Of a stretch of DNA of 64,000 bases, positions 32,742-43,130 are shown piece after piece. The DNA is taken from assembly GCA_903879705.1 (NCBI GenBank), contig CAIRMO010000110.1, positions 1-64,000 on the forward strand, written 5' to 3'. The translations under genes were made by a program, and so were the position numbers. Numbering within the stretch: the stretch's first letter is position 1; each line of letters begins with the position of its first letter. This stretch comes from an uncultured Candidatus Competibacteraceae bacterium (lineage in GTDB: Bacteria; Pseudomonadota; Gammaproteobacteria; Competibacterales; Competibacteraceae). Under the pieces are notes generated by a model, which had not been told where the DNA came from, did not search any database, and saw nothing but the letters and a program-made list of their open reading frames with translations.

Positions 32742-33755
32742 ATGATCAAGCACCTCTTTCAACGGCTATCCATTCCGATATTGACCTTCGGGCTGCTGAC
32801 TGCGCCGGCGCTCCGGGCAGCCGATCTGACCCTGCTCAACGTCTCCTACGATCCGACCCGCGAGCTGTATCAGGACGTTAACCGCGCTTTCAGCGCCTAC
32901 TGGAAAACTAAAAGCGGCGGCGATAACCTGACGATCCGACAATCGCACGGTGGTTCTGGCAAGCAGGGCCGGGCCGTGATCGACGGTCTGGAAGCGGATG
33001 TTGTTACTTTGGCGCTGGCCTACGATATTGATGCCATTAGCGCCAAAGCCGGGTTGCTGCCCAAGGACTGGCAACAGCGACTGCCCAATAACAGTTCCCC
33101 CTATACCTCGACGATCGTGTTTCTGGTTCGTAAAGGTAACCCGAAAGGGATTAAAGACTGGGATGATTTAATCAAGCCTGGGCTTGCGGTGATCACCCCT
33201 AACCCTAAAACTTCTGGTGGCGCTCGTTGGAATTATCTGGCGGCCTGGGGTTATGCACTGCACCGGAATGGCAACGACGAAGTTAAAGCCAGGGAATTTG
33301 TTACTAAACTATTCAAGAACGTCCCGGTGCTGGATTCCGGCGCACGCGGTTCCACTACCACTTTTGTAGAACGTGGCATTGGCGATGTGCTGCTGGCTTG
33401 GGAAAACGAGGCATTTCTGGCGATTAAGGAACTGGGGCCGGATCAATTTGAAATGGTTGTTCCTGTTGAAAGTATCTTGGCTGAACCGCCGGTTGCCTTG
33501 GTAGATAAGGTTGTTGATCGACACGGAACCCGCCCCGTCGCTCAGGCCTATCTGGATTATTTGTACAGCGATGACGGCCAGACGTTGATCGGCAAGCACT
33601 TTTATCGCCCTCGTAATCCGGCCATTGCTGTCCGCTTCACTCAGCAATTCCCCACCATCAAGCTGTTTACCATTGATGAAGTATTTGGCGGTTGGCAGCA
33701 GGCGCAGCAAACTCACTTCGCCGATGGCGGCATATTCGACCAGATTTATCAGTAA
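32742..33755 (+). CDS. sbp: Sulfate (thiosulfate) ABC transporter, periplasmic binding protein
   Basis: Encodes 337 residues. The signal peptide is about 26 residues and ends after ALRAADL. The mature start [17 protein letters not shown], the anion-site residues in [37 protein letters not shown] and [19 protein letters not shown] are characteristic of the Sbp/CysP family. Sbp (sulfate) and CysP (thiosulfate) cannot be told apart with certainty by eye. It leads a complete sulfate importer operon. AGGAG precedes the ATG. Confidence 0.93.
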   Translation: MIKHLFQRLSIPILTFGLLTAPALRAADLTLLNVSYDPTRELYQDVNRAFSAYWKTKSGGDNLTIRQSHGGSGKQGRAVIDGLEADVVTLALAYDIDAISAKAGLLPKDWQQRLPNNSSPYTSTIVFLVRKGNPKGIKDWDDLIKPGLAVITPNPKTSGGARWNYLAAWGYALHRNGNDEVKAREFVTKLFKNVPVLDSGARGSTTTFVERGIGDVLLAWENEAFLAIKELGPDQFEMVVPVESILAEPPVALVDKVVDRHGTRPVAQAYLDYLYSDDGQTLIGKHFYRPRNPAIAVRFTQQFPTIKLFTIDEVFGGWQQAQQTHFADGGIFDQIYQ

Positions 33756-33791
33756 ACCGGTGCTGCACCGACTTTTAAAGGCAATGGCCTG

Positions 33792-34625
33792 ATGCAATTC
33801 CGTCTCAAACAACGCAGCGTCCTGCCGGGTTTCAATCTCGCCTTAGGCTATACCCTGCTGTACATGAGCCTGATCGTGCTGATTCCGCTGTCAGCGGCGT
33901 TCATCAAGACCGCCGATTTAACGTGGACAGAATTCTGGGCAGTCGTGACTACGCCCCGTGTGCTGGCCTCTTACCGATTGACCTTCGGTGCCTCATTGAT
34001 TGCTGCGCTGATCAATGTCAGCGCTGGATTAGTCATCGCTTGGGTTCTGGTGCGTTACTCATTCCCCGGCAAGCGGTTGGTGGACGCGATGGTTGATCTG
34101 CCGTTCGCCTTGCCGACCGCCGTAGCCGGCATCGCTCTCACCGCCCTGTACGCTAGTAATGGCTGGATCGGCAGTGTTCTGGCTTTGATCGGGATTAAGG
34201 TCGCCTTTACTCCACTGGGCGTAGTCGTCGCACTGGTGTTTATCAGCCTGCCGTTTGTGATCCGCACCGTGCAGCCGGTGCTGGAAGATTTGGAAGCCGA
34301 AGTCGAGGAAGCCGCCGCCTGTCTCGGCGCGACCCGCTGGCAGACTTTCCGCTGGATCATTTTTCCTGCGGTTCGCCCTGCGTTGCTGACGGGCTTCACC
34401 CTGGCTTTTGCCAGGTGCATTGGTGAATACGGCTCGGTGATTTTTATCGCTGGCAACCTGCCGATGGTCTCGGAAATCACCCCACTGCTCATTGTGACCA
34501 AGCTGGAGCAGTATGACTATCGCGGCGCAACCGCTATTGCAGTGGTCATGCTGGTGATTTCTTTCCTGCTGCTGTTGTTGATTAACCTGCTCCAATGGTG
34601 GAGTCGGCAGCGTCATGCCATTTGA
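33792..34625 (+). CDS. cysT: Sulfate ABC transporter permease CysT
   Basis: Encodes 277 residues (E. coli CysU 277). It has six hydrophobic segments. The EAA loop reads EEAAACLGATRWQTFRWIIFPAVRPALLTG. FALPTAVAGIALTALY and ARCIGEYGSVIFIAGNLP are typical of CysT/CysU. It forms the membrane channel together with CysW. It lies 36 bases after the binding protein gene and 18 before cysW. Confidence 0.95.
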   Translation: MQFRLKQRSVLPGFNLALGYTLLYMSLIVLIPLSAAFIKTADLTWTEFWAVVTTPRVLASYRLTFGASLIAALINVSAGLVIAWVLVRYSFPGKRLVDAMVDLPFALPTAVAGIALTALYASNGWIGSVLALIGIKVAFTPLGVVVALVFISLPFVIRTVQPVLEDLEAEVEEAAACLGATRWQTFRWIIFPAVRPALLTGFTLAFARCIGEYGSVIFIAGNLPMVSEITPLLIVTKLEQYDYRGATAIAVVMLVISFLLLLLINLLQWWSRQRHAI

Positions 34626-34643
34626 CCGAGGATTTGGATAACC

Positions 34644-35516
34644 ATGCTGGTCTCGCCCATTCAACGGGCTATTACTGAACCGCCCATCGTCCGCCGATTG
34701 CTGATTGGCCTGACCCTGGGTTTTCTGACCCTGTTTCTGTTTCTTCCGCTGGCCGCGGTGTTCTACGAGGCGCTCCGTAAAGGGCTGGGGGTATACTTCG
34801 CTGCGCTGGTTGATCCAGATGCGGCAGCGGCAATCCGGCTGACCCTGCTGTGCGCGATGATTGCAGTGCCACTGAATCTGGTCTTTGGTATTGCCGCCGC
34901 TTGGGCAATCGCCAAATTCGAGTTCCATGGCAAAAGTGTCCTCATTACTCTGATTGATCTGCCGTTCGCAGTATCACCGGTGATCGCCGGATTGATCTAT
35001 GTGCTGATGTTCGGCGCTCAAGGTTGGCTGGGGCCGTGGCTGGCGGCGCATGACATCAAGATCCTCTTTGCCGTCCCCGGCATTGTGCTGGCGACCGTGT
35101 TTGTCACCTTCCCGTTCATCGCCCGCGAATTGATCCCGTTGATGCAGGAGCAGGGGATTGAGGAGGAGGAAGCGGCGCTGGTGCTGGGCGCGAGTGGCTG
35201 GCAAACCTTCTGGCGAATTACCCTTCCCAACATTAAATGGGGCCTGCTGTACGGCGTGGTGCTTTGCACCGCCCGGGCGATGGGCGAATTTGGCGCGGTA
35301 TCGGTCGTCTCCGGCCATATTCGCGGCGCGACCAATACCTTGCCGCTGCAAGTCGAAATTCTCTATAACGAATATCAATTCGCGGCAGCGTTCGCGGTCG
35401 CATCGCTGCTGACTGTGCTGGCGCTGGTTATGCTGGCGGTCAAGGCCCTGATTGAATGGCAGGCTCACCAAACGCGGCGGGCCGCGCTGGCGGCAAAAGG
35501 AGAAACTGAAGGATGA
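34644..35516 (+). CDS. cysW: Sulfate ABC transporter permease CysW
   Basis: Encodes 290 residues (E. coli CysW 291). [22 protein letters not shown], the EAA loop [22 protein letters not shown] and [18 protein letters not shown] identify CysW. GAGGA precedes the start. It overlaps cysA by four bases (ATGA). Confidence 0.95.
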   Translation: MLVSPIQRAITEPPIVRRLLIGLTLGFLTLFLFLPLAAVFYEALRKGLGVYFAALVDPDAAAAIRLTLLCAMIAVPLNLVFGIAAAWAIAKFEFHGKSVLITLIDLPFAVSPVIAGLIYVLMFGAQGWLGPWLAAHDIKILFAVPGIVLATVFVTFPFIARELIPLMQEQGIEEEEAALVLGASGWQTFWRITLPNIKWGLLYGVVLCTARAMGEFGAVSVVSGHIRGATNTLPLQVEILYNEYQFAAAFAVASLLTVLALVMLAVKALIEWQAHQTRRAALAAKGETEG

Positions 35517-36622
35517 GCATTGCAATTCGCGCCCTAATCAAGCGTTTTGGCCACTTTACCGCGCTGGCCGGGATTAACCTGGACATCCAGACTGGAGAAC
35601 TGGTCGCCCTGCTTGGCCCGTCTGGCTGCGGGAAAACCACCCTGCTGCGCATCATTGCCGGACTGGAAAATGCCGATTCCGGCGCGATCCAGTTCGATGG
35701 CCAGGAAGCCGGTCATCGCCATGTTCGCGATCGAAATGTTGGTTTTGTGTTTCAGCATTACGCGCTGTTCCAGCACATGACCGTGTTTGAAAACATTGCC
35801 TTTGGTTTACGGGTGCGACCCCGCGCCCGGCGGCTTGGCGAGATACAGATTCGTGCCAAGGTACAGGAACTCTTAAGTCTGATTCAACTGGAATGGCTGG
35901 CTGGCCGCTATCCCTCGCAATTGTCCGGCGGGCAACGGCAACGTATCGCACTGGCCCGGGCGCTGGCGGTGGAGCCGCAGGTCTTGCTGCTGGATGAACC
36001 GTTCGGGGCGCTGGATACCAAGGTTCGCAAGGAGTTGCGCCGCTGGCTGCGCCGTTTGCATGATGAGCTGCACATGACCAGCGTCTTCGTGACCCATGAT
36101 CAGGAAGAAGCGCTGGAAGTCGCGGACCGGATCGTGGTGATGAATCATGGCCAGATCGAACAGATTGGTTCACCACAGGAGGTGTACGACACTCCGGCCA
36201 CCCCGTTCGTCTACCAGTTTCTTGGCCATATCAACTTGTTCAAAGGTCGGGCCCATGCCGGCTGGGTGCGGCTCGGTGGATTGCGGGTGCCCGCGCCGGA
36301 ATATCAGAACGCCAAACATACTCCCGCTATGGCTTATGTCCGTCCGCACGATATTGATCTGCTGCGCGAACCGGAGGACGGCGATACCACCTTGGCAGCC
36401 ACGGTGAGTCGAGTGTCGATTCTCGGTTCACTGGTGAGGCTGGAATTGCTCCAGCAGTCGGATGGCGAAATCGCCGAGGTGGAAATGACCCGTGAGCGCT
36501 ATGCCACTGATCCGCTGCAGCCTGGCGATGCGGTATTCGTTAAACCGCGCCAATTGCGGATCTTCCTGCGCGATGATTCTATTGACTATCCGCCAGTCTA
36601 CTGGAATGGCGGGGGCATCTGA
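35513..36622 (+). CDS. cysA: Sulfate ABC transporter, ATP-binding protein
   Basis: Encodes 369 residues (E. coli CysA 365). The N-terminal [20 protein letters not shown], Walker [10 protein letters not shown], signature [16 protein letters not shown], Walker [19 protein letters not shown] and switch [16 protein letters not shown] are all intact, followed by a TOBE-like regulatory tail ([13 protein letters not shown]). It powers CysTW. Last gene of the four-gene operon. No CysB gene is nearby. Confidence 0.96.
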   Translation: MSIAIRALIKRFGHFTALAGINLDIQTGELVALLGPSGCGKTTLLRIIAGLENADSGAIQFDGQEAGHRHVRDRNVGFVFQHYALFQHMTVFENIAFGLRVRPRARRLGEIQIRAKVQELLSLIQLEWLAGRYPSQLSGGQRQRIALARALAVEPQVLLLDEPFGALDTKVRKELRRWLRRLHDELHMTSVFVTHDQEEALEVADRIVVMNHGQIEQIGSPQEVYDTPATPFVYQFLGHINLFKGRAHAGWVRLGGLRVPAPEYQNAKHTPAMAYVRPHDIDLLREPEDGDTTLAATVSRVSILGSLVRLELLQQSDGEIAEVEMTRERYATDPLQPGDAVFVKPRQLRIFLRDDSIDYPPVYWNGGGI

Positions 36623-36681
36623 TGGGGTTTGATGGGTTGAAATTCACTTTGAATCACACCCTCCATTCATGTGCGCCCGCC

Positions 36682-36710
36682 TTGACCCTGTAGCGGCCAA
36701 TCCGTAGCAT
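36682..36710 (+). promoter_or_regulatory. Sigma-70 type promoter of ispB
   Basis: TTGACC (36682-36687) and TAGCAT (36705-36710) are separated by 17 bases. The putative -10 overlaps an in-frame ATG at 36709. If the promoter is real, transcription starts near 36717 and the gene must begin at the ATG at 36757, which also agrees with the family length. Confidence 0.5.
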
Positions 36711-36756
36711 GAGCGTTTTCTTTCCCCTCCGTGTTTCTCCTAAATTTGCCAACACC

Positions 36757-37725
36757 ATGACTATTGAATCCATCCGCGCACCGGTCGCGGACGACCTGCA
36801 AGCGGTCAACACCCTGATTCGCCAGCAACTTCACTCCGATGTGGCGCTCATTAAGCAGTTGGCCGGCTACATCATTGATAGCGGCGGCAAACGGCTGCGG
36901 CCGGTAACTACGCTGTTGGCGGCGCAGGCTTGCGGTTATGGCGGCGACCAGCACATTGTCGCTGCCGCCATTATTGAATTTATCCACACGGCGACGTTAC
37001 TGCATGACGACGTGGTGGATGAATCCAGCCTGCGGCGCGGGCGACAAACGGCCAATGCGATCTGGGGCAATCAGGCCAGTGTGCTGGTCGGCGACTTCCT
37101 CTACTCGCGGTCATTCCAGATGATGGTTGGCGTCGGCGATCTGCGGGTGATGGCGATTTTGGCCAACACCACGAACGCCATTGCTGAAGGCGAGGTGTTG
37201 CAATTGCTGAACTGCCATGATCCCGACACGACCGAAGAACGCTACATGGCGGTGATTCATTCCAAGACGGCCCGCCTGTTCGAGGCCGCCGCGCAGTTGG
37301 GCGCGGTGCTGGCAGGGTTGCCGCATGAGCAGGAACAGGCGCTGGGTCGCTATGGCATGCACCTGGGCACGGCGTTCCAGTTGATTGACGATGCGTTGGA
37401 TTACAGCGCTTCCCGTGCAGAGTTGGGCAAGAACATCGGCGACGATCTAGCTGAAGGCAAGCCGACCTTGCCGTTGATTTATGCGTTGCGCCACGGCAAC
37501 GCCGAGGAAACACAACAGATTCGTGCAGCGATCGAACACGGCGGACTGGAGCAGATTGAAGCGATCACCCATACTATTGAGTCGACTGGCGCGCTGGTCT
37601 ATACTGAGCGCCTTGCTGTTGAAGAGGCCGAAAAAGCGGTTGCTTTTTTGGACATTTTGCCAGAGCGGCCTGCCAAAAAAGCGCTGGTTCGTCTGGCCCG
37701 GTTCGCAGTAAGCCGTCGATATTAA
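36757..37725 (+). CDS. ispB: Octaprenyl diphosphate synthase (trans-polyprenyl synthase)
   Basis: Encodes 322 residues (E. coli IspB 323). The first aspartate-rich motif is LLHDDVVDESSLRRG, the second FQLIDDALDYS; GGKRLRPVTTLLAA binds the allylic substrate. It builds the isoprenoid side chain of ubiquinone in the cytoplasm. The start MTIESIRAPVADDLQAVN lines up with the E. coli N-terminus. The ATG at 36709 would add 16 residues without family support and lies inside the predicted -10 box. tRNA-Pro follows after 13 bases. Confidence 0.95.
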   Translation: MTIESIRAPVADDLQAVNTLIRQQLHSDVALIKQLAGYIIDSGGKRLRPVTTLLAAQACGYGGDQHIVAAAIIEFIHTATLLHDDVVDESSLRRGRQTANAIWGNQASVLVGDFLYSRSFQMMVGVGDLRVMAILANTTNAIAEGEVLQLLNCHDPDTTEERYMAVIHSKTARLFEAAAQLGAVLAGLPHEQEQALGRYGMHLGTAFQLIDDALDYSASRAELGKNIGDDLAEGKPTLPLIYALRHGNAEETQQIRAAIEHGGLEQIEAITHTIESTGALVYTERLAVEEAEKAVAFLDILPERPAKKALVRLARFAVSRRY

Positions 37726-37738
37726 TCCCTTCCCCTGT

Positions 37739-37815
<77 letters not shown>

Positions 37816-37916
37816 TCAAATCAATCGCTTATTGCAACGGGCAGTTTCGCGGGTTCCCTGATTGTCGCTAAATTGTCGCCGAGTACGTCCATAAAAATTC
37901 CAGCGCACGCGGATAG

Positions 37917-39338
37917 TCATGCTGATCCCGCGTCCTCCAGCCGCCGTCGCGCCAATTCTGGCGGCAACAACGCCAAAATCCGGGCCAGTTCCGGGCCATG
38001 CAATTCACCGGTCAGTGCCGCCCGCATTGGCATAAACAACGCCTTGCCCTTTGCGCCTGTACGCCGCTTGAGATCGTCAAACAACGGTTGATAGACTCCG
38101 CCATGTTCGGCATAGGCGGCCAGAGCCTGGGCAAAAAATGCGGAACCGGTCTGCGCGATTAGCGCCCGGCTATCCTCGCTCAGGGGCAACTCCGCACCAA
38201 ACAGCCGCCCCGCCCAGAAAGCGGCATCCGCGGGGAAGCGGATATTGGGCCGTACCGTGGCAACAAACGCCTCCCGGCAGGTCGTCGGCACCTCGTCAAC
38301 AACCGCCGACTCCAACCAGGCCCACAGCCGCTCCGGGTCGGCGCGTTGTACCGCTTCACTCTGCCAGTGCAGCAATTGCGCTTCGTCGTAGCGGGCGGCA
38401 GCGCGGCCCAATCGCTCCAGCGTAAATCCTTCAGCCAGTTCAGCCAACGGCATCCAGCGGTCGCGTTCATAACTGTGGCCCAGCCGGGCCAGATAATTCA
38501 GCAGCGCCTCGGGCAGATAACCGGTAGCCCGCAACTCGCGGACGCTGAAATGGCCTTCGCGTTTCGACAAGGGTCCACCGTCGGCCCCGACGATCAGCGC
38601 CAAATGGCCGTAGCGTGGCGCGGGCAGGCCCAGCGCCTCCAGCAATAACAACTGGCGCGGGGTGTTGCTCAGATGATCTTCGCCGCGCAACAGGTGAGTA
38701 ATGCCCATCAAGGCATCGTCTACGGCGTTGGCGAAGAAAAATTGCGGTCCGCCATCGGCCCGGCGAATGATGAAATCGCCGATGTCATCACTGGCGAACT
38801 GTTGCGGGCCGCGGGCCAGATCGGTGAATGGCACCCGTTGCCCCGGCGGAGTCCGAAACCGTAAGGTCGGTTGCAAACCGCGCTCGCACCGGGCCTGTCG
38901 TTCAGTCGCGCTCAATCGGGCGCAAGTCCCGGCGTAACGGGGCGGTCGTCCGGCAGCCAACTGTGTTTTCCGACTCAGCGCCAGTTCCACCGGAGTGCAG
39001 AAACAGGGGTAAACCTGATCGGTGGTTTCCAGCCGCTGGTAGTGTTCAGCATAGATCGCTGCTCGTTCCGACTGGGCATAAGGCGGATGCAGGCCACCCC
39101 TTTCCGGCCCTTCCTGCCAGTCCAGCCCCAGCCAGCGCAAATCCTCCAGCAGTGCCGCCACATACTCCGGGCGGCTACGGTCGCGGTCGGTATCTTCAAT
39201 CCGCAGCAGAAAACAGCCCTGCTCACGCCGGGCCAGCAGGGCGTTGAACAGCGCGGTGCGGACATTGCCCAGATGCAGATAGCCGGTCGGACTGGGCGCA
39301 AACCGGGTTTTACAGGCTGTGGTCTTCATGGTCGGCAT
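37917..39338 (-). CDS. gltX: Glutamate--tRNA ligase
   Basis: Encodes 473 residues (E. coli GltX 471). The class I HIGH-type motif is in RFAPSPTGYLHLGNVRTALFN, followed by LLRIEDTDRDRS. The zinc-like site has CFCTPVELALS with a later Y-x-G-T-C. The KMSKS equivalent is PLSKREGHFSVRE. The charging domain is complete and the anticodon-binding domain ends RRLEDAGSA. Some gammaproteobacteria carry two GltX types, one with relaxed or tRNA-Gln preference; this may be either. It is the only leftward gene in this section. ATG 39329 is an alternative start. Confidence 0.94.
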   Translation of the reverse strand: MPTMKTTACKTRFAPSPTGYLHLGNVRTALFNALLARREQGCFLLRIEDTDRDRSRPEYVAALLEDLRWLGLDWQEGPERGGLHPPYAQSERAAIYAEHYQRLETTDQVYPCFCTPVELALSRKTQLAAGRPPRYAGTCARLSATERQARCERGLQPTLRFRTPPGQRVPFTDLARGPQQFASDDIGDFIIRRADGGPQFFFANAVDDALMGITHLLRGEDHLSNTPRQLLLLEALGLPAPRYGHLALIVGADGGPLSKREGHFSVRELRATGYLPEALLNYLARLGHSYERDRWMPLAELAEGFTLERLGRAAARYDEAQLLHWQSEAVQRADPERLWAWLESAVVDEVPTTCREAFVATVRPNIRFPADAAFWAGRLFGAELPLSEDSRALIAQTGSAFFAQALAAYAEHGGVYQPLFDDLKRRTGAKGKALFMPMRAALTGELHGPELARILALLPPELARRRLEDAGSA

Positions 39339-39432
39339 GGTAGCGGAAAGCGCTAAACGCCGCCAAATCTGGCAGCCAATGGATTAGCCGACTATCATGC
39401 GGCGTAATTTCTCACCACTTGGCGATTCTCCC

Positions 39433-40074
39433 ATGCTTAAACGCTTTTCATTATTGACCACCGCTATGCTTACTTTGGCCGGCTCCCTCGCGCTGGCCGG
39501 CACTCAGGTCCAGCTCAACACCAGCCTTGGCCCGATCACGTTGGAACTGGCCGATGACCAGGCTCCCAAGTCCGTCGCCAATTTCCTGACTTACGCCCGC
39601 GACGGTTTTTACAACGGCACGATCTTTCACCGGGTGATCGGTGATTTCATGATTCAGGGCGGCGGTTTCACCACCGACTTCCAGCAGAAACCGACCCGTG
39701 CGCCGGTGCCCAACGAAGCCAATAATGGCCTGAAAAACCTGCGCGGCACGGTGGCAATGGCCCGCACCAGCGATCCAAACTCGGCCACCGCCCAGTTTTT
39801 CATCAACGTCAAGGACAATCCGCCGCTGGATCACCGCTCGCCAACCCCGCAAGGTTGGGGTTATGCAGTATTCGGCAAGGTGGTCAGCGGCATGGATACC
39901 GTGGACAAGATTCGTCAGGTGGCCACCGGCGCCGGTGACGCTCCAAAAACTCCGGTTCTGATCGAATCAGTCACAGTATTGCCCGCGCCTGCCGCCGCGC
40001 CTGCGCCCAAACCGATCGGCGAGGTTGAGGTTCCGCCGGCACCGCCCGCTGCCCCTGTTTCCGCCAAACCCTGA
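39433..40074 (+). CDS. ppiA: Periplasmic peptidyl-prolyl cis-trans isomerase (cyclophilin)
   Basis: Encodes 213 residues. The N-terminus [23 protein letters not shown] is a signal peptide with likely cleavage after ALA. The cyclophilin core reads [20 protein letters not shown], the catalytic [15 protein letters not shown], and [20 protein letters not shown]. The tail after residue 180 is rich in proline and alanine and unlike E. coli PpiA. It probably assists protein folding in the periplasm. An upstream in-frame ATG at 39397 would spoil the signal peptide. ppiB follows 10 bases later. Confidence 0.92.
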   Translation: MLKRFSLLTTAMLTLAGSLALAGTQVQLNTSLGPITLELADDQAPKSVANFLTYARDGFYNGTIFHRVIGDFMIQGGGFTTDFQQKPTRAPVPNEANNGLKNLRGTVAMARTSDPNSATAQFFINVKDNPPLDHRSPTPQGWGYAVFGKVVSGMDTVDKIRQVATGAGDAPKTPVLIESVTVLPAPAAAPAPKPIGEVEVPPAPPAAPVSAKP

Positions 40075-40084
40075 GTTTTCAACC

Positions 40085-40594
40085 ATGATCAAATTACACA
40101 CCACCCTCGGCGTGATCGGCATCGAGCTGGACGCCGCCCGCGCCCCGGTCACCGTCGCCAATTTTCTCCAGTATGCCGAGGACGGGTTCTACGACGGCAC
40201 TTTGTTCCACCGGGTCATCCCCAACTTCATGATCCAGTGCGGCGGCCTTGAAGCCGGGATGAAGCAGAAATCGACCCGTTCGGCGATCCAGAATGAAGCC
40301 GATAACGGTCTGAAAAATAAGGTGGGTTCGCTGGCGATGGCCCGCACCTCGGAACCGCATTCCGCCACCGCACAGTTCTTCATCAATCTCAAGGACAACG
40401 ACTTTCTCGACTATCGCAGCGCCAGCGCCCAAGGCTGGGGTTATTGCGTGTTCGGGCAGGTGGTGGACGGCATGGATGTAGTCAACGCCATTGCCAAAGT
40501 CGGAACCACCAGCCGGCGCGGCCATCAGGATGTGCCGACCGATGATGTTCTGCTTGAAAAAGTCGAGATCGGCGGCGAACCACCTGCGCCATGA
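40085..40594 (+). CDS. ppiB: Cytoplasmic peptidyl-prolyl cis-trans isomerase B
   Basis: Encodes 169 residues (E. coli PpiB 164). No signal peptide. [16 protein letters not shown] is the usual start, with catalytic [14 protein letters not shown] and [20 protein letters not shown]. It is a near relative of the preceding gene, suggesting the pair arose by duplication, with one copy gaining or keeping a signal peptide. Its stop overlaps the start of lpxH (ATGA), as ppiB-lpxH pairs do in many gammaproteobacteria. Confidence 0.95.
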   Translation: MIKLHTTLGVIGIELDAARAPVTVANFLQYAEDGFYDGTLFHRVIPNFMIQCGGLEAGMKQKSTRSAIQNEADNGLKNKVGSLAMARTSEPHSATAQFFINLKDNDFLDYRSASAQGWGYCVFGQVVDGMDVVNAIAKVGTTSRRGHQDVPTDDVLLEKVEIGGEPPAP

Positions 40595-41325
40595 CCACGC
40601 GGTTCATCGCCGATCTGCATCTTGAACCGGCCCATCCGGGTCGGACGGCGTTGCTGGTGGACTTTCTGCACCGGCAGGCCAGATCGGCGGACGCTCTGTA
40701 TATTCTGGGCGACCTGTTTGACACATGGATTGGCGATGACGATGAAGCCGAACTGGGATTAACCGTGGTTGCCGCTCTGCAAACTCTGACCGAGAGCGGC
40801 GTCCCGGTGTTTTTCCTGCACGGTAACCGCGACTTTTTGCTCGGCGAATGCTTTGCGGCGGCTACCGGCGTGCAGTTACTGTCGGAAAGCGTAGTCATTG
40901 ATCTGGCGGGAGAGCGGGTGTTGCTGCTGCATGGCGACACGCTCTGCATCGACGATGCCGACTATCAGGCGTTCCGCGCCCAAGCCCGCAATCCAGCCTG
41001 GCAGGCGCACATGTTGGCTTTGCCCTTGGCGCAACGGCGGGCGCTGGCCGGCCAATTGCGGGAAACCAGTCGGCAAGCCACCGAGCAGAAAGCGGCGAAA
41101 ATCATGGAGGTCAACCCTGATGAAGTGGAGCGGGTCATGCGCCATCGCGGCGTTTATCGCCTAATTCACGGCCATACCCACCGACCAGCGATTCATGCCT
41201 GGCTTTTGGACGGCCAACCGGCGCGGCGGGCGGTACTCGGCGACTGGCGGGATGAGCAAGGCAGCGTGTTGTGCTGCGCTGAATCGGGCTGGCGGCTGGA
41301 ACCGATTGCCCGTTCTGGCGGCTGA
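40591..41325 (+). CDS. lpxH: UDP-2,3-diacylglucosamine diphosphatase
   Basis: Encodes 244 residues (E. coli LpxH 240). Metallophosphoesterase motifs run in order: [44 protein letters not shown] and [12 protein letters not shown]. It removes UMP from UDP-2,3-diacylglucosamine to make lipid X for lipid A, acting at the inner membrane surface. It starts four bases inside ppiB. This confirms an outer membrane with lipopolysaccharide. Confidence 0.95.
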   Translation: MTTRFIADLHLEPAHPGRTALLVDFLHRQARSADALYILGDLFDTWIGDDDEAELGLTVVAALQTLTESGVPVFFLHGNRDFLLGECFAAATGVQLLSESVVIDLAGERVLLLHGDTLCIDDADYQAFRAQARNPAWQAHMLALPLAQRRALAGQLRETSRQATEQKAAKIMEVNPDEVERVMRHRGVYRLIHGHTHRPAIHAWLLDGQPARRAVLGDWRDEQGSVLCCAESGWRLEPIARSGG

Positions 41326-41369
41326 CCTCTCGCCGAAGCGTCCAGCCATCTTGAGCAGGGTTCGCTGGA

Positions 41370-41400
41370 ATAGTTGACTAACCGGCTAGGTTAATATAGT
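41370..41400 (+). promoter_or_regulatory. Putative iscR promoter with IscR type 1 site
   Basis: ATAGTTGACTAACCGGCTAGGTTAAT (41370-41395) resembles the IscR type 1 operator of enterobacteria, in which an ATAG-TTGAC half is followed by a degenerate inverted half ending in AAT. TTGACT doubles as a -35 box and TATAGT at 41395 could be a -10, though the 15-base spacing is short. Autorepression by Fe-S IscR is inferred from E. coli. Confidence 0.5.
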
Positions 41401-41456
41401 TTTCCTGCTTATCAGTCAGGAATTCCCTTAAATCGGCCACCAGCGAGGTACCCCGG

Positions 41457-41945
41457 ATGAAACTTTCGGCCAAAGGCCGTTATGCCGTGACGGCCATGAT
41501 GCACCTTGCCATTCACGACCGGCTGGGACCGGTCACGCTCTTCGAGATTTCTCAGTGCCAAGGCATTTCGCTGTCCTATCTGGAACAGTTGTTCGCCAAA
41601 TTACGCAAGCACGATCTGGTGGAAGGCGTGCGTGGCCCAGGCGGCGGTTACCGGCTGGCGCTCCCCCCGGATCGGGTGACGATTGCCAACATCGTCAGCG
41701 CCGTGGACGAACGGCTGGACGCCACCCGTTGCGCTGGCCGGGAAAATTGCCAGGAAGGCCGGCCCTGCCTGACTCATGAACTGTGGACCGAACTGAGCGG
41801 CCAGATTTTCAACTTTCTGGAAGGCATTACTCTGGCGCAGTTCCTCAAGCGTCCCGAGGTTTGCGATGTGGTACGCCGCCAGAACAGCGCTTTGCCCCGG
41901 TGCGAACGGTCGGTTCAGCGCTTCCCGGCGGTCATGCCGATGTAG
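41457..41945 (+). CDS. iscR: Fe-S cluster assembly transcriptional regulator IscR
   Basis: Encodes 162 residues (E. coli IscR 162). The Rrf2-family winged helix starts MKLSAKGRYAVTAMMHLA, with the recognition helix in ISLSYLEQLFAKLRKHDLV and the wing RGPGGGYRLA. The three cluster-binding cysteines are in TRCAGRENCQEGRPCLTH, and the fourth ligand, a histidine, follows immediately. It represses the isc operon when holding a 2Fe-2S cluster. GAGGT precedes the ATG. iscS follows after 18 bases. Confidence 0.95.
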   Translation: MKLSAKGRYAVTAMMHLAIHDRLGPVTLFEISQCQGISLSYLEQLFAKLRKHDLVEGVRGPGGGYRLALPPDRVTIANIVSAVDERLDATRCAGRENCQEGRPCLTHELWTELSGQIFNFLEGITLAQFLKRPEVCDVVRRQNSALPRCERSVQRFPAVMPM

Positions 41946-41963
41946 GCGCGGTCGCCCGCACCC

Positions 41964-43130
41964 ATGCCGGAGCCGGTTTATCTCGATTATGCGGCGACGA
42001 CCCCGGTTGACCCGCGAGTCGCCGCCCGGTTGATCCAGTATTTGACGCTGGATGGCGACTTTGGCAATCCCTCCTCTAGCACTCATCCCTATGGCCGAAC
42101 TGCGGCGCAAGCGGTAGAAATCGCCCGCGCCCACGTTGCCGCCCTGCTCCGTGCTGATCCCCGCGAGATGATCTGGACCTCAGGCGCGACCGAGGCCAAC
42201 AATCTGGCCCTGCACGGCGTCATGGCGGTTAACCGCAAACCGCGCCGACACTTCATCACCGCAAAAACCGAGCATAAGGCCGTGCTTGATGTTTGCCGGG
42301 CGTTGGCGCAAGACGGCTGTGCGATCAGCTACCTGGACCCGGAACCGGACGGTCGGATTGCGCCGGATCGACTGGCGGCGGCGCTGCGGCCCGATACTGC
42401 GCTGGTGTCGCTGATGCACGTCAATAACGAAACCGGTGTCATTCAGGATATTGCCGCTTTTGGTGCAATCACGCGCCAGCATGGCGTGTTGCTGCATGTT
42501 GACGCCGCCCAGAGCGCTGGCAAATTGCCCCTCGATATGCAAACCCTGCCGGTGGATCTGCTGAGTCTCAGCGCCCATAAGCTGTACGGCCCCAAAGGCG
42601 TCGGGGCGCTGTATGTTCGGCAATGTCCGGTGCGCGTGCGATTACAACCGTTGCTGTATGGCGGCGGTCAGGAGCGCGGCTTGCGGGCCGGGACCTTGCC
42701 CACTCACCAGATTGTGGCGATGGGCGAGGCGTTCCGGATCGCCGGCGAGGAGATGGTCGCGGAACAGGCGCAGATTCGCGAATGGCGCGACCGGCTGTGG
42801 CGCGGATTGGTTGAATTGGGGGGGGTGGCGTTAAACGGTCATCCCGAACGCCACATTGCCGGCATTCTCAATCTCAGCTTTGCCCGGATTACCGCCGAGG
42901 CGCTGCTGGCGGCGATTCCAGAAATCGCGGTATCCACCGGTTCTGCTTGCACCTCGGTGGGTAACGAACCGTCGCATGTGTTGCGGGCGATGGGTTGCGA
43001 TGAATGGCGGATGCGCGGTGCGGTGCGATTCAGCCTGGGCCGCTTTACCACCGGCGAGGACATTGACGTTGCCGTTGCTACCGTCAGCGCGGCGGTCCGG
43101 CGGTTGCGGGCCTTATCGCCACTTCAGTGA
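41964..43130 (+). CDS. iscS: Cysteine desulfurase, IscS/NifS type
   Basis: Encodes 388 residues (E. coli IscS 404). It begins VYLDYAATTPVDPRV. The PLP lysine is in LSLSAHKLYGPKGVG, and the persulfide cysteine in VSTGSACTSVGNEPSHVLRAMG. It withdraws sulfur from cysteine for Fe-S clusters and tRNA thiolation. The C-terminus stops at RRLRALSPLQ, shorter than E. coli IscS, whose last residues contact IscU. No iscU follows; instead the PPTase gene overlaps its stop codon (GTGA). It may be a NifS-like variant rather than the housekeeping IscS. Confidence 0.9.
   Translation: MPEPVYLDYAATTPVDPRVAARLIQYLTLDGDFGNPSSSTHPYGRTAAQAVEIARAHVAALLRADPREMIWTSGATEANNLALHGVMAVNRKPRRHFITAKTEHKAVLDVCRALAQDGCAISYLDPEPDGRIAPDRLAAALRPDTALVSLMHVNNETGVIQDIAAFGAITRQHGVLLHVDAAQSAGKLPLDMQTLPVDLLSLSAHKLYGPKGVGALYVRQCPVRVRLQPLLYGGGQERGLRAGTLPTHQIVAMGEAFRIAGEEMVAEQAQIREWRDRLWRGLVELGGVALNGHPERHIAGILNLSFARITAEALLAAIPEIAVSTGSACTSVGNEPSHVLRAMGCDEWRMRGAVRFSLGRFTTGEDIDVAVATVSAAVRRLRALSPLQ

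Noticed and set aside
36709-36756. Earlier start for ispB giving 338 residues
   Set aside because: The ATG at 36709 overlaps the predicted -10 box and the added residues do not match IspB proteins.
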